A stretch of 64,000 nucleotides of DNA from Budorcas taxicolor (lineage: Eukaryota; Chordata; Mammalia; Artiodactyla; Bovidae), in the NCBI RefSeq assembly GCF_023091745.1, contig NC_068913.1, positions 14,588,001 to 14,652,000 of the forward strand, given 5' to 3'. Below the pieces are notes generated by a model. It was given only the letters and a program-made list of their open reading frames with translations. It made no database searches and was not told the DNA's origin. Below, one piece after another: positions 46,275 through 57,486 of the stretch (positions are counted from its first letter, which is position 1; every line of letters starts with the position of its first letter). The translations under genes were made by a program, and so were the position numbers.

Positions 46275-46954
46275 TAAGCTGTGGGCTGCTGTTTTCTCTG
46301 TAGTGGGCTTTCCTGCTTTGCAAGGGCTTGAATTATCCAGAAATTCTGCCCCACTACCCCCTCCCCCCACCAAAGTTCTGCAGTGCAGCTTCAAGATACA
46401 CTGCAAGGGACCCTGGTCTGTATCTGACAATCTGTCTTCTTCCTAATCTCTCCACTCAGCTCCCTTGGGGCACCAGCTCAGGCATCTTGCTGTCACCCAC
46501 CTACAGGAGCATTCTTAACGCCCAGGTTCCTTTCTAAGAGAGGTGAGTTGTAGGTGCATTTCGATTCAAGGAGTCAGCTGAATTCTAAGACCTGGCCCTC
46601 TCTGAGCCCAGTTTACTGGTTAATGAGTATGATTATAGGAGACACAGATGTAACTGAGAGGCCAAGGACGACTGATTCATGTAATAAACAGGCCGGATAG
46701 ATTCTCTAGGTGCTATTGGGAATTTAGGGGGGAGAAAAAAAAATCAACAAGCAAATGTATTTCCATATCAAAGTGTGACATACTACAGATGAATTCAGAA
46801 TCTTCTTTCTTTCCTCATGATTTGTGAGGCTGGGTTGGCACTACACCTAGTCTGATTCCACAAAGACAAAGACAGATGGAAACCCTGCATCGCAGATACC
46901 CTGAGTCCATTAGCTTGGACTGAAGCAGGCGTCTTACAGCTCTAGCAGGCTGAA
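46275..46954. other. Intron 1 unique sequence
   Basis: It has a C-rich stretch at 46352-46371. No repeat or exon was recognised. Confidence 0.45.
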
Positions 46955-47040
46955 AAAGTGGCAGTTTTCTCATCTGGAAAATGAAAGGCTTGGACTGGAT
47001 AACCTTCCCTCCAGCGCTAGCATTCTGTGTTTCTTTGATT
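46955..47040 (+). repeat. MIR-like remnant
   Basis: 'cagttttctcatctggaaaa' with 'ggcttggactggataacc' is a typical old tRNA-SINE/MIR-type 3' half in sense. Confidence 0.55.
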
Positions 47041-47282
47041 TTACATCAAAATGGTGTTTTCTTAATCAGCTCTCTGCTGCTTCCTTTTTGAGATCATTTT
47101 TCTTCCCATTGCAGATGCAGACATGAGTTTCCAATCAGTTGCTGCATAGAGCTGCCTAATCTTCGCTGCTAATCGGCAGGCAAAACAAACTCTGGTTTTC
47201 AGATCTGGAACCAGCTTCTTTGCAAGAGAGTTAGAAGAAGCTGTCCTTCGCAAATTGCTTGTAGAGGAAATTTGAATATTAA

Positions 47283-47635
47283 GATGACTAGGCGAATTGA
47301 GAGAGTAACATTGAAACATATATATTACCATATGTAAAATAGACTTGTTCGGTCGCGCAGTTGTGTCTGACTCTTTGTGACCCTGTGGACTGCATGCAGC
47401 ATGCCAGGCTTCCCTGTCCTTCACCATCTCCAAAGGGAATTTGCTGTATGACACAGGGAACCCAAAGCCAGCGCTCTATGACAACCCAGAGGCGTGGGAT
47501 GGGGGTGGGAAGTGGGAGGGATGTTCACGAGGGAGGGGACATAGGTATACCTATGGCTGATTCATGTAGACGTATGGCAGAAACCAACACAATATTGTAA
47601 AGCAATTATCCTCCAATTAAAAATAAATAACTTTT
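47283..47635 (+). mobile_element. Ruminant L1 (L1-BT) 3' UTR, sense
   Basis: Two L1-BT parts (47283-47345 and 47438-47635) flank a nested BovB fragment. Signatures are 'gaattgagagagtaacattg', 'gggaatttgctgtatgacac' and the end 'caattatcctccaattaaaa' followed by 'ataaataac'. It is severely 5'-truncated. Confidence 0.9.
47346..47437 (-). mobile_element. BovB/BovA fragment nested in L1-BT
   Basis: Antisense BovB 3' end of about 90 bp ('gcgcagttgtgtctgactct' to 'ccctgtccttcaccatctc'). It sits exactly between two parts of the L1-BT 3' UTR, so it arrived later. Confidence 0.85.
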
Positions 47636-48384
47636 AAAGAATGGGAAAAATTAAATCATGTCATCAGCAAAAAAATCATAAAAAAAGATGACTAGATATT
47701 GGAGTTAAGTGATTGATCCCTAATCAAAAGCAGGTTGCATGCCGTTATAGCTTAATAGCTATGTCTGGAGCATGGGTTCAGCATGCACAATTAAATGGAG
47801 ATGTATATATGGATGCATGCAAATATATTGTATATACATATCTGCATATCTATATGTACATGTCTGTTTCCACACACACACACACGTAGGCACAGGGTTG
47901 ATCCTTCCCAGCCCAGACTGTCTGGGACACTATTTGCCTCTGCCAAGGAAATTCCATATCACCAAATACCTTCCCTTTTCAGCGTCTGAAATCTGGAATT
48001 AGTATCTTAGAACTTAATTCTTTTGTATGAATACAGATGCCTACATAAGTTCAGATAATCCTAAGAAGGTCATACTTTAAACAATCCTCAGTCTATTAGA
48101 CCTTCATGTAAATTAACTTTGGATTTCTTTTTAAAGAACAACTTTGGATAAGGGAAGAGTTGGAGAAAGAGAAAGTGAAATGATCCTAGAATTTCGAATG
48201 AGATGAAGAGATTAAAATGTGTGTGAGAGGGAGTGTGTGTGAGTGTGTGTATGTGTGTCTCGGTTGGAGGGAAGGCTGTAGAAAAGAAAAAACTTCAAGC
48301 TGAGAGTATTCATTCCCTCAGGATTAATCAGCATTGTGCATGACCTCTTTAAATTATTTTCCCCCCTGGACAGGGCACCTAGTT
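47636..48384. other. Intron 1 sequence with short microsatellites
   Basis: (CA)n at 47871-47886 and a GT-rich, interrupted tract at 48217-48260. No exon was recognised. Confidence 0.5.
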
Positions 48385-48990
48385 TATTTTTTTTATTTTT
48401 ATAAATAGTAGTATACACACAAGGGGCTAAATTTAAAAGCTTAAAGGGAGCATTCAAGGACAAGTAAATCTATGCTATTGTCCCCCAGCCCCCAGTTCTT
48501 GGAGGCCACCCGTGCAACCAGTTCCTTGTGTTGGGTGTTTATAAATATTTTCTTACATATTAGCATTCATGTACACTCTTCAGCTCCCTGCTTATCTCAC
48601 TTGATGATGTATCTTGAGATTTTTCCATATCAGTATACACAGGACTGCCCCCTTCTTTATGACAGCTGTACAGTGTTCCACTGTGTGGATGTACATGCTT
48701 TATTTAAACAGTCTCCTATTGATGAAGACTGAGGCAGTTTCCTATCGCTAAGCATTAAGAACAATGCTGTAGTGCATTGCATGTTGTCCTGGGTCAGGCT
48801 GCTAAGATTCATAACTGCCAGGAATGTCATACTCTCCATAACGAGCTCGGTGCAAGTAGTGTTGCTGAGAGTTGTGTGATACAGTGGCCCTTATATGGCA
48901 TTTCACACATGAACGAATGTGCTTGCAGGATAAATACCCAGGAGTGGCACATAGGTAGCACTTTCCCCTTATATGAGAGAATTTTAATAC
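48385..48990 (-). mobile_element. Old L1/HAL1-type 3' end
   Basis: Antisense: 'cttctttatgacagctgtac', 'gtgttccactgtgtggatgt' and 'tctcctattgatgaagactg' match the ORF2 C-terminal and 3' UTR region of old L1/HAL1 elements. Confidence 0.6.
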
Positions 48991-49079
48991 CTGATCACCA
49001 GGCTCACCTTGAATGTGGTCATCATCTTCTGAGTGCCTTGCAAATGTTCATTTTTGTTGCCCAGAAGTACTCACAATAT

Positions 49080-49440
49080 TTTAGATTTATTCTGACCTCA
49101 TCTATCAGCGAAGAATACAACTTTTACTTCTTTTGTTCTGGGTGCTACACTTTTATTAATGTAGTTAAAGATTGTACCCGCTTTTGGGCAGCTTTCTCTC
49201 ACTGTTGGCGCATTTTGAGATTATTGTCAACTCACATCCCTAGGTTTTTCCGCAAATAAATTACCATTAAATCATAATCTTCCTACCTTGTACTTGTATA
49301 GTGGAATATTTTTGCCACTTAAAAACAAACTTCTGATTTACCGAAGTTAAAATGTATTTTGTTGTTTCAGCCCTAGAGTTTCTTCTGAGCTGTCAGGTTA
49401 TGTCTACATCTTCAACTTGCCATGAAATATTTCATCTTTC
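49080..49440. mobile_element. Possible CR1/L3-type LINE fossil
   Basis: 'attaatgtagttaaagattg', 'cactgttggcgcattttgag', 'catccctaggtttttccgc' and 'cttcctaccttgtacttgta' in this order recall the 3' region of amniote CR1/L3 LINEs, which are far older than L1 and BovB copies. Divergence is high and the call rests on memory. Confidence 0.4.
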
Positions 49441-49509
49441 CGTACCTGTTTTTCATTCTCCACTCATAGGGAGCATGATGCCATGGCTCTGGGTATTGAC
49501 ATTGAAAAA

Positions 49510-49975
49510 AAAAAATGTTATAAAGTTATCTCTGATGAGCCTAGAGCCTATTACACAGAAAGAAGTAAGTCAGAAGGAGAAAGACAAATATTGTACATTA
49601 ACTCACATATATGAAATCTAGAAAGCTGGTACCAATGATCCTGTGTACAGGGCAGCCAAGGAGACACAGACATAAAGAACAGACTTTTGGACTCAGTGGG
49701 GGAAGGAGAGGGTGGGATGATTTAAGAGAACAGGACTGAGACACGTGCATTCCCCTGTGTGAAATAGATGACCAGAGGGATTGTGATGTGGGAAGCCAGC
49801 GCTCTGTGACAATCTGGAGGGATGGGGTGGGGAGAGAGGTGGCGAGGGTGTGTCTAGGACGGAGAGAACACTCTGTGTGCCCATGGCCAGTGCGTGTTGA
49901 TCTATGGCCAACACCATCACAATATTGTAAAGTATTATCCTCCAATTTAAATAAATAAATTCAATAAAACATAGA
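49510..49975 (+). mobile_element. Ruminant L1 (L1-BT) 3' end, sense
   Basis: The ORF2 end and 3' UTR in sense: 'agagcctattacacagaaag', 'aatctagaaagctggtacca', 'actcagtgggggaaggagag', ending 'caatattgtaaagtattatc' plus an AAATAAATAA tail. It is 5'-truncated. Confidence 0.92.
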
Positions 49976-50102
49976 CACACAAAGTTATTTTTGTTACAGC
50001 TTGTCAAGACGGCAATTTTTGGACACTTGGAATAAAGGACTAGCTCAGTGTTTAGAAGTCAGAGGTAAGGGGGAAAAAGGAAAAAGAAAGAGAAAGAAGA
50101 AG

Positions 50103-50150
50103 TGAGAGAGAGAGAGAGAGAGGAGTTGGGGTGGGGTGGGGTGGGGTGGG
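50103..50150 (+). repeat. (GA)n then (GGGGT)n tract
   Basis: About ten GA repeats (50103-50123) lead into five G3-G4 runs separated by single T (50128-50150). This meets the pattern for a potential G-quadruplex on the coding strand of ASB4 intron 1, about 880 bp before exon 2. Confidence 0.9.
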
Positions 50151-51026
50151 AGATTTCCAATAACTAATGGGAAAAATTTAAGATCTCAGTTCTAGAAACA
50201 ACTGTGGTTCTCCTGGCCAACTAATTTGTGTATATGCTTGTGCTTGCAGGCATAGTTAATTGTGTAACACATCATGTTTTCTTGTTTATTTTGGCTGCTG
50301 GGAAGTTCAGAGGAAAATTTTACAGTGTGGTTCTAGCATATGGAACACAGTTAACACAGCTCATATTTATTTTGGGCACCTATCTGACCCAGGACCTCTT
50401 TTTACTTTCCTACCTTATTTTTCCCATTGCTCTTATTTTGTAGATCACTTTTTAGAAATCTTGTATTGTGTAAAATTTGTCAGCTGCTGTAAATTCTTTC
50501 ATTCTTCTTCGGAAAGAGGTGTTGTATAAACTGATAGGCAAATAAAATCTTGGTGTGACAAATATTCTAAAGACATCAAATACATTCACACCTTAGCTTG
50601 ACAGCAGCAACAACTAGAGGGAAAAAGCACTGTGATGGAATGTAAATTACAAGCTTGTAACAGCTTTGAAATCGCTCAAGATGATGATAGGGAGTTAAAA
50701 AAAATTCTTTAATAAACATCTCATGTAAGATAAAATGCGATCACGTAAATGAAGTCTCAAACCGAAACACTTTGGACAGGCGGGAAGGGAAAGTAAACAA
50801 AGGAACAAGATAATAGGGAATAGTAAAGACAGTGAGAACTCGAGAGCCCCAGTCCTGTTTAAATAACCCAAAGAGGCTCCTAAGCTAAACATTAGCAGAT
50901 CCAACAGCTGCTAGTTATAAGTTCCAAATCATTCCGCCAGTTTTATCAATGTGTAAAAGCCCCCACTAAGCAGGGAGATATCCTAGGCTAATCCGAGGCT
51001 AAGCTTTCTTTCCCTTTCTTTTCCAG
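50151..51026 (+). other. Intron 1 3' part and exon 2 acceptor region
   Basis: Unique sequence ending in the splice acceptor. A TAA-type branch-point candidate ('ggctaat' or 'ggctaag' near 50985-51005) and a pyrimidine tract at 51006-51024 precede AG at 51025-51026. Confidence 0.6.
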
Positions 51027-51326
51027 GTTATTGGTTGCCTAGTTACAAATTAAAGTCTTCCTGGGCCACGGGCCTGCATCTCTCTGTCCTGTTTGGTCAC
51101 GTGGAATGTCTTCTGGTGCTCCTGGACCACAATGCCACAATCAACTGTAGACCCAACGGGAAAACCCCTCTTCACGTGGCTTGTGAAATGGCCAACTTGG
51201 ATTGTGTTAAGATCCTCTGTGATCGTGGAGCAAAGCTCAACTGCTACTCCTTAAGTGGACACACAGCTTTGCACTTCTGCACAACTCCAAGCTCCATCCT
51301 CTGTGCCAAGCAACTGGTTTGGAGAG
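51027..51326 (+). CDS. ASB4: ASB4 coding exon 2 (ankyrin repeats)
   Basis: A 300-nt exon encoding residues 63-162 plus the first base of codon 163, in phase with exon 1. It opens 'GYWLPSYKLKSSWATGLHLS' and carries the first ankyrin repeats: 'ATGLHLSVLFGHVECLLVLL' at 76-95, the TPLH motif at 109-112 ('GKTPLHVACEMANLDCVKIL'), and TALH at 142-145 ('SGHTALHFC'). Ankyrin repeats of ASB proteins bind the substrate; the SOCS box that binds Elongin B/C is in later exons outside the window. The acceptor is 'cttttccag|gttatt' and the donor 'ggagag|gtaagc', both near consensus. Codon 163 starts with G, consistent with the Gly expected at the next junction. No stops or frameshifts are present, so the gene looks functional here. 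Confidence 0.97.
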
Positions 51327-51579
51327 GTAAGCCTATCTGGGTGGCTGACCTTGTCATCTACTTGCGTGGTTATGGTTTTGGAAATTGGTGATCCTTACTC
51401 ACATCAGGCAATGTCATTAATAGTACATATCTCTATGCATAAAGCCTAATTTGGGGGCCCTAAAAATACATAGAGAGATGGATGGTTGTGTTTGCCCAGG
51501 TCTTTCAGTGATGATCATATTGAAATCTTACTACTGTTTTAACTGTAGGAGACTTGTTAATCTACACATTTATTACTAA

Positions 51580-52470
51580 TAACAAATATTTATTAGCTCC
51601 TGTGATGTCAGGTAATGTGCTAATAAGTAAGTAAAAAGAGAAAACAGTTTCTGCTCTCTTGGAGCTTATGTTCTAGGATGGGAAGTGAATATTGAGAAAA
51701 TAAATTCATAAGTACATAATTATACATTGGGAAAGGGCAAAACAAGGTGGTATGAAAGAGAATGTCAGGAATAAGCTAGTATAAAATGTATAAAGATTTC
51801 TCTAAAGATACAATATGTAAGCTGAAACTTTATAATGAGAAGGAATTGACCTTTAAAAACAAGAACAAAGAAGAAAAGTCTTAGGTGTAGGAAATAGCAA
51901 GTGCAGAGTTGTTAGGGGAGCAAAAACCTTGGAATATTCCACAAGTTGAAGAAGGCCAGCATGGCCAGAGTATCATGAATGTGCAGGGCGGGAGAGGCAT
52001 GAGGATAGAGGGAAAGCTACAGCGTGACATGGGATATATTAGATCATATATGGCCTGCTGGGGGCCGTGTATGGGTTCAGAAATGGAGCCACTGCAAAGG
52101 TTAAAGCAAGGCAATGACGTAGATTAACTGACATTTAAAGTCTTCTGGACTTATTCCAAAGTTGGGTTAGAGAAGGCCAAGAATGGACGCAAGAAGACTA
52201 GCAAGTAGGCTCTTGCAATACTGTAGGTGAGAGGGGATGATGATTTGCACTGAGGGACATAGAAAGATCAGAAAATGGATCTGCAGTATGTTTTAGAAGC
52301 AGAATGGATGGGATTTGGACATGGACTAGATTTAGGTTGCTGGTCAGGGGGTGGTGACAGAAAAAGAAACTTCAAGAATCATTGCCAGGTTTCTGGCTTT
52401 AGAAAATGGGTGGATAGTGATGCTATTTTTAAGATGGGGAAACTTGAGGAAGAAATGTATCCTATGGGAA
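51580..52470 (+). repeat. Ancient long repeat (L2-like), left part
   Basis: It starts 'aacaaatatttattagctcc', passes 'ctcttggagcttatgttcta' and 'ggaaatagcaagtgcagagt', and reaches 'gaatggacgcaagaagac' and 'gtgaggggatga'-like blocks. I know this string of phrases from a long, old mammalian repeat, most likely L2-class. Matching sequence resumes at 55115 beyond younger insertions. Confidence 0.55.
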
Positions 52471-52517
52471 GATTGTTGTATCTTTTTTTTTTAAAAAAAA
52501 AACAGATTTTATAGGAT

Positions 52518-52793
52518 TTATTTATTTATTTATGTTTGGCAGCTCTGGGTCTTCATGGCTGCACGCCGGCTCTTCTCTGGTTGTGGTGCCTGAGCCTCGC
52601 ATTAGCTTCTCTTGCTGCGGGAGTGTGGGCTCTCAGGCCACAGGCTTCACGAGCTACAGCCCTCGGGCTCGGTAGTTGCGATTTGTGGCTTAGTTGCCCG
52701 GAGGCATGTGGCATCTTCTTAGACCAGTGATTGAACCCGTGTCCCCTGCATTGGCCGGCAAATTCTTAACCACTAAGCTCCCAGGGAAGTCCC
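52518..52793 (-). mobile_element. CHR SINE
   Basis: Antisense CHR with tail 'gatttatttatttatttatg', modules ('ggctcttctctggttgtgg') and head 'ccactaagctcccagggaag'. The frame at 52536-52730 is SINE-derived. Confidence 0.93.
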
Positions 52794-52799
52794 GTTACA

Positions 52800-53507
52800 T
52801 CATTTTTTAAAAGTCAAGTTTACGGAGGTAATAATTTATAAGCTGTAAATTCACTGTTTTTGAGAAATAGGTAGTCGTGAAGCCATTCACCACAGTTATC
52901 TCAGAAAATCCCCTGATGCCCTTGGTAGTTAATTTCCTCACTCTACCCCCACTTCTGGCAACTATTGATCTGTTTTCTGTCCCTTTAACCTCATCCTTTC
53001 AGAATAGCATATTAATTAAATTATACAATATATAACATTTTGAGTCTGATTTTTCCAGTTTAGCATATGCACTTGAGATCCATCAATGTGATTGCACTCA
53101 CCAGCAAATCAGACCTTTTTATTGCTGAATAGTATTCCGTGTATGGATGTAACACAGTTTATTCACTCCTCAGAAGAGGGGCATTGGGATTGCTTCTAGT
53201 TTTTGGTAATTTAGAAAAACAAAAACTGCTATAAACATTTGCATCCACATTCTTGTACGGACATGTTTCATTTCACTTAGGTAAACACCAGGAGTGGGGT
53301 GATGGTTGTTATGGTAAGTTTATAAGAAACTACTAAACTGTTTTCCAAGGCGCTTGTATCATTTTACATTCCTACCAGTAGTGTATAAGAGTTCCTCTTA
53401 CTCTCCATACTTGTCAGAACTTCATCATGTCAGATTTTTTAAAACTGTTTTAGCCATTCTAATAAGTATACAATAGCACCTCATGATTTTAATTTGAATT
53501 CCCTTAA
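52800..53507 (-). mobile_element. Old L1 3' UTR and ORF2 end, part 1
   Basis: Antisense L1: 3' UTR at 52806-53060, then the ORF2 end ('attgctgaatagtattccgt' at 53122, 'ttacattcctaccagtagtg' at 53365). It resumes at 53728-53837 and 54600-55110. Confidence 0.8.
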
Positions 53508-53727
53508 TGACCAAAGGGGCTTCCCAGGTGGCGCAGTAGCAGGAGACACAAGAGACGTGTGTTTGATCCTGGGGTCAGGAAGATCCCCTGGAGGAGGAAA
53601 TGGCCACCCACTCTAGTATTCTTGCTTGGGAAATCCCATGGACAGAGAAGCCTGGCAGGCTACAGTCCATGGGGCCACAAAAACTCAGACACAGCACACA
53701 CACACACACACACACACACTGACCAAA
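53508..53727 (+). mobile_element. Bov-tA SINE with (CA)n tail and target-site duplication
   Basis: A SINE in sense (53516-53719) whose 3' end is a (CA)n run (53693-53719). It is flanked by perfect 8-bp repeats 'tgaccaaa' (53508-53515, 53720-53727). The internal head is shortened. It interrupts the L1. Confidence 0.95.
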
Positions 53728-53837
53728 CACATTGCATATGTTTTTGTATATTTATCTGCTAGCTAAGTATTCACTTTGGTGAAATATCTGCTCAGTTCTG
53801 TTTTTTTCTTAATGGGCCGCTTTCTTATTATTGATCT
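53728..53837 (-). mobile_element. Old L1, part 2
   Basis: A short continuation of the same antisense L1 between the SINE and the L1-BT insertion ('tatttatctgctagctaagt'). Confidence 0.65.
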
Positions 53838-54599
53838 GTGGAAGTTCTTTTTGTTGTTGTTAGTTTATTTTTTAATTAATTTGTTTTTTTAATTGAAGGA
53901 TAATTGCTTTACAGAATTTTGTTGTTTTCTGTCAAACCTCAACATAAATCAGCCATAGGTATACATATATCCCCTCCCTTTTGAACCTCCCTCCCATCTA
54001 CCTCCCCATCACACCCCTCCAGGTTGATACAGAGCCACTGTTTGAGTTTCCTGACCCATACAGCAAATTCCCATTGGCTATCTATTTTACATATGGTAAT
54101 GTAAGTTTCCATGTTACTCTGCCCATACATCTCACCCTCTCCTCCCCTCTCCCCACGTGCATAAGTCTATTCTCTATGTCTGTTTCTCCGTTGCTGCCCT
54201 GTAAATAAATTCTTCAGTACCATTTTTCTAGATATGTGTTAGAATACGAAAGTTATCTTTCTCTTTCTCACTTACTTCACTCTGTATAATAGGCTCTGGG
54301 TTCATCCACCTCATTAGAACTGACTCAGATGCATTCCTTTTTATGGCTGAGTAATATTCCATTGTGTATATGTACCACAACTTCTTTATCCATTCATCTG
54401 TCTATGGACATCTAGGTTGCTTCCATGTTCTAGCTATTGTAAATAGTGCTGCAATGAACACTAGGGTACATGTGTCTTTTTCAATTTTGGTTCTTCAGGG
54501 TATATGCCTAGGAGTGGGATTGCTGGGTCATATGGTAGTTTTATTCCTAATTTTTTAAGGAATCTCCATACCGTCTACCATAATGTGTCGGAGTTCTTT
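53838..54599 (-). mobile_element. Ruminant L1 (L1-BT) 3' end with target-site duplication
   Basis: An antisense L1-BT 3' UTR and ORF2 end (53851-54586): 'aatcagccataggtatacat', 'gatacagagccactgtttga', 'aatattccattgtgtatatg', 'gctgggtcatatggtagttt'. The flanking 13-bp repeats 'gtggaagttcttt' (53838-53850) and 'gtcggagttcttt' (54587-54599) differ at two bases. It is a 736-bp, 5'-truncated copy inserted into an older L1. Confidence 0.94.
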
Positions 54600-54905
54600 A
54601 TATATTTTGGATACTAGCTCTTTATAAATAAGTGTTTTGCAAATATTTTAATTCACTCTTTGGGTTTTCATTTTCTAATGGTGTTTTTAAAAGAGCAGAA
54701 CTTTTAAAATTTTGATAAATTCAATATTTACATCTTATGGTTTGTGCTTTCTGTGTTTTAGCTAAGAAATGTTTGATTAACCCAAGTAACAGATTTTCTG
54801 CTGTATTTTCTTCTAGAAGTTTTATAATTTTAGGGTTTGCTTTTATGTCTTTGATTAATTTTGAGTAATTTTTTTGCATATGGTAGGAAGTATAAGTTAA
54901 AGCTC

Positions 54906-54947
<42 letters not shown>

Positions 54948-55110
54948 GATGGTCAGTTGTTTCAACATCATTTGTGGAAAAGACTATTCTTTCACCACTG
55001 AATTGTTTTGATATTTTTCTTAGAGGTCAATTGGCCAAATACGTGTGGTCCATTGATCGATAAATCTATTTTTTTGCTAACCCTCCTCTGGCTTGGTTGC
55101 TTTATATCTA
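54600..55110 (-). mobile_element. Old L1, part 3, with (GT)n
   Basis: The older antisense L1 continues into its ORF2 body ('atattttggatactagctct', 'aactttgataaattcaat'-like). A pure (GT)n microsatellite of about 18 units lies at 54908-54944. Confidence 0.75.
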
Positions 55111-55114
55111 GTCT

Positions 55115-56240
55115 AAAAAGCACATAGACTGAGTCCTTCTAGGTGAGTTTTAAACATGAAAGGTTTCAGACCTCTTTGAGACAACAAAGCAAATAAGTCA
55201 AGGATGTACTTGATATAAAAGTATAAAAGTATAGATTTCAGAAAAGAACTCTGGACTAAAGCATTAGGTTTAGGAACCATTAGCCTATAGATTGTATTTG
55301 AAACCAAGAAAATCAATGAACTCACCTGGAAAAATGGGGTAGAAAGATGAAAGAGAACTTAGGACCAAGCTCTGACAAATTCTTATGTTTAGATGTTAGT
55401 AGGATGAAGAGGAGGCAATAAAAGAGAGTGAAATGATTCTACCTTTGATTTCTTTTCCTTGTGATAACCACTTTCCTCTCTCTCTATTTTTTATTTCTGA
55501 GAGTGTATTAAAACATATTCCACACTGGAAAATAAAGAGTGAAATGGATTCGCAAATAAAATTGGAGAAAACTCAAAAGCATTTTTGGCATCAAAGAAAC
55601 TAAGAAACAGGCAGGTTCGGGAATGGAAGAATGGTCTGGCTGTACTGATAGCTACTGAGAGGTTTAATTAGGTGTTCATTGGACTAAGAGAGTTATTACT
55701 GACAAAAATAGTTTTGGTGAAATGGTAGGTGCAGAAACCAGATCAGAAGGTATGAATGAGAGGTTAGAAACTAGAGACGGCATATGCTGACAATTCTTAA
55801 TTTTGGCCGCAAATGTGAGCCTAGGAGCAGCATGATTGCTGAAGGGGATTAGGGTGTATCATGCTAGACCATTATCTGCAGTTGAAGGTAAAAGGAAGTG
55901 TTTATATGCTGGAGATGGTTTATAGGAAGCAGCAGCTGAAGACGCGCGAATGCGCGAGACAGGATAACTGCAAGGTCTAAATCTTAGAGAAACTGAGGAG
56001 CGGTGGGATCCAGAGACCACAGGACACATGCTCATTTTCAGCGGGCAAGCCAAAGTAAGATATGGCTTTAATGCCAGGGCACTTGCACATTTGGTTGTCG
56101 TGAGATGAGGGGGTCCCTTTCTGATGCAAAGTCATCAGCCAAAGTGAGAGAAGAAAGATTGGAAATGTATCGAGAGGGGAAAGACCATGGGGAAAGAATG
56201 GGAGAACGTGCTTGAAGATGTTATGATCTTCTCAACCTGT
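55115..56240 (+). repeat. Ancient long repeat (L2-like), right part
   Basis: It carries the downstream phrases of the element at 51580-52470 ('gaacttaggaccaagctctg', 'tgatgaagaggaggcaata'-like, 'gaaaatgggagaacgtgc'-like). Order and orientation fit one element of about 2 kb that was split by 2.6 kb of younger insertions. Confidence 0.5.
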
Positions 56241-57185
56241 GAGGATTGAAAGGAAAAAAACATCAGCCTGGCATATTCTTCTTGCCTGCCCGGGGAGGAA
56301 GGGCCTAGTGCAGTGATACTCAGAGAAGGATAGGCATCTGTTGGAGCATGGGGCCATCACCAGTTTTCATAGTTACTTATACATTTATTTTTAGATTTAG
56401 TTTTTATTTTTATCTATATTTTAATTAATTTAAACTTTTAAGCTGTTTTCACAAATTTTGGAAAAACATTAAGAAATATATTTATATGTGTTATATATAT
56501 ATATTTGTTTAATTATTGACCTTTTATATTGCTGTGTTTTCATCAACTACAGACTAATAGCAAGCTGTCAACACTGTCTCTCCTCTGAGATGTCGACACA
56601 GTTATCCCACATGTCCTTTATCCTTGTGGACAGAAGAAGACCCAACTAGAGAGGTAGGGGGAGATTGAGCCTGGTTTCCTCTAGGCTGAGACAAAGAATT
56701 AGATTGATAACAATCTTGGAGAAAGAGCAGAAGGAAGTCCATCAAAGATAGCTCACTCTTTACCACCACTGCATCAAAGGCTGAGCCACAACAAGAAAGA
56801 TACATTAGGAAAAACAAAATTTTCAACATCTGTGTGGCAAATAGATTATAAAATTAAAAGGCAGTCCTACAACTGAGGAAAACATTTGGGACAATGTGAC
56901 AAAGGACTCATACCCTTAATATATAAAGAAACTGTAAAAATTAAAATTAGGAGGATAGCAACTAAGAGAAAAAAGGAAAACCGAAGGGACCAAGAACAGG
57001 AACAGGCATTTCAGAAAAAGACAGGCATGTGAACAATAAATAAAGGTGAGGCAATGATCATCTGTATTGATAATCAGTAAAATGTCAATTTAAATAGAAT
57101 TGGATGCTTTTGTTTCATTTATTATGTTAACAAAGATACCAAAGATGATAATACATGTGCTGACAAGCACGTGGGGCAGTGCTCC
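56241..57185. other. AT-rich intron sequence
   Basis: A low-complexity A/T-rich block at 56370-56520, then unassigned sequence. No exon was recognised. Confidence 0.45.
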
Positions 57186-57486
57186 TACACAGGCTGCTGC
57201 TGCTGCTGCTGCTAAGTCGCGTCAGTCGTGTCCGACTCTGTGCGACCCCAGGGACGGCAGCCCACCAGGCTCCTCGGTCCCTGAGATTCTCCAGGCAAGA
57301 ACACTGGAGTGGGCTGCCATTTCTTTTTCCAATGCATGAAAGTGAAAAATGAAAGTGAAGTCGCTCAGTCATGTCCGACCCTCAGCGACCCCGTGGACCG
57401 CAGCCTACCAAATTCCTCCGTCCATGGGGTTTTCCAGTCAAGGGTTCTGGAGTGGGGTGCCATTGCCTTCTCTGCTTACACAGGCT
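57186..57486 (-). mobile_element. Bov-A2 SINE dimer with CTG tail and target-site duplication
   Basis: The (CTG)n tail is followed by two antisense BovA units joined by 'aatgcatgaaagtgaaaaat'. The flanking 10-bp repeat 'tacacaggct' is perfect (57186-57195, 57477-57486). Confidence 0.95.

Larger units (their letters stand above)
39869..51026 (+). other. ASB4: ASB4 intron 1
   Basis: An 11.2-kb GT-AG intron (donor 39869, acceptor AG 51025-51026 after a pyrimidine-rich 'tttctttccctttcttttcc' tract). It carries AT-rich unique sequence (39.9-42.1 kb, including a TA/GATA-rich microsatellite at 40047-40085), SINE/LINE fragments, an inverted repeat, two ruminant L1 3' ends and a G-rich tract. No additional coding exon was seen. 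Confidence 0.9.
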
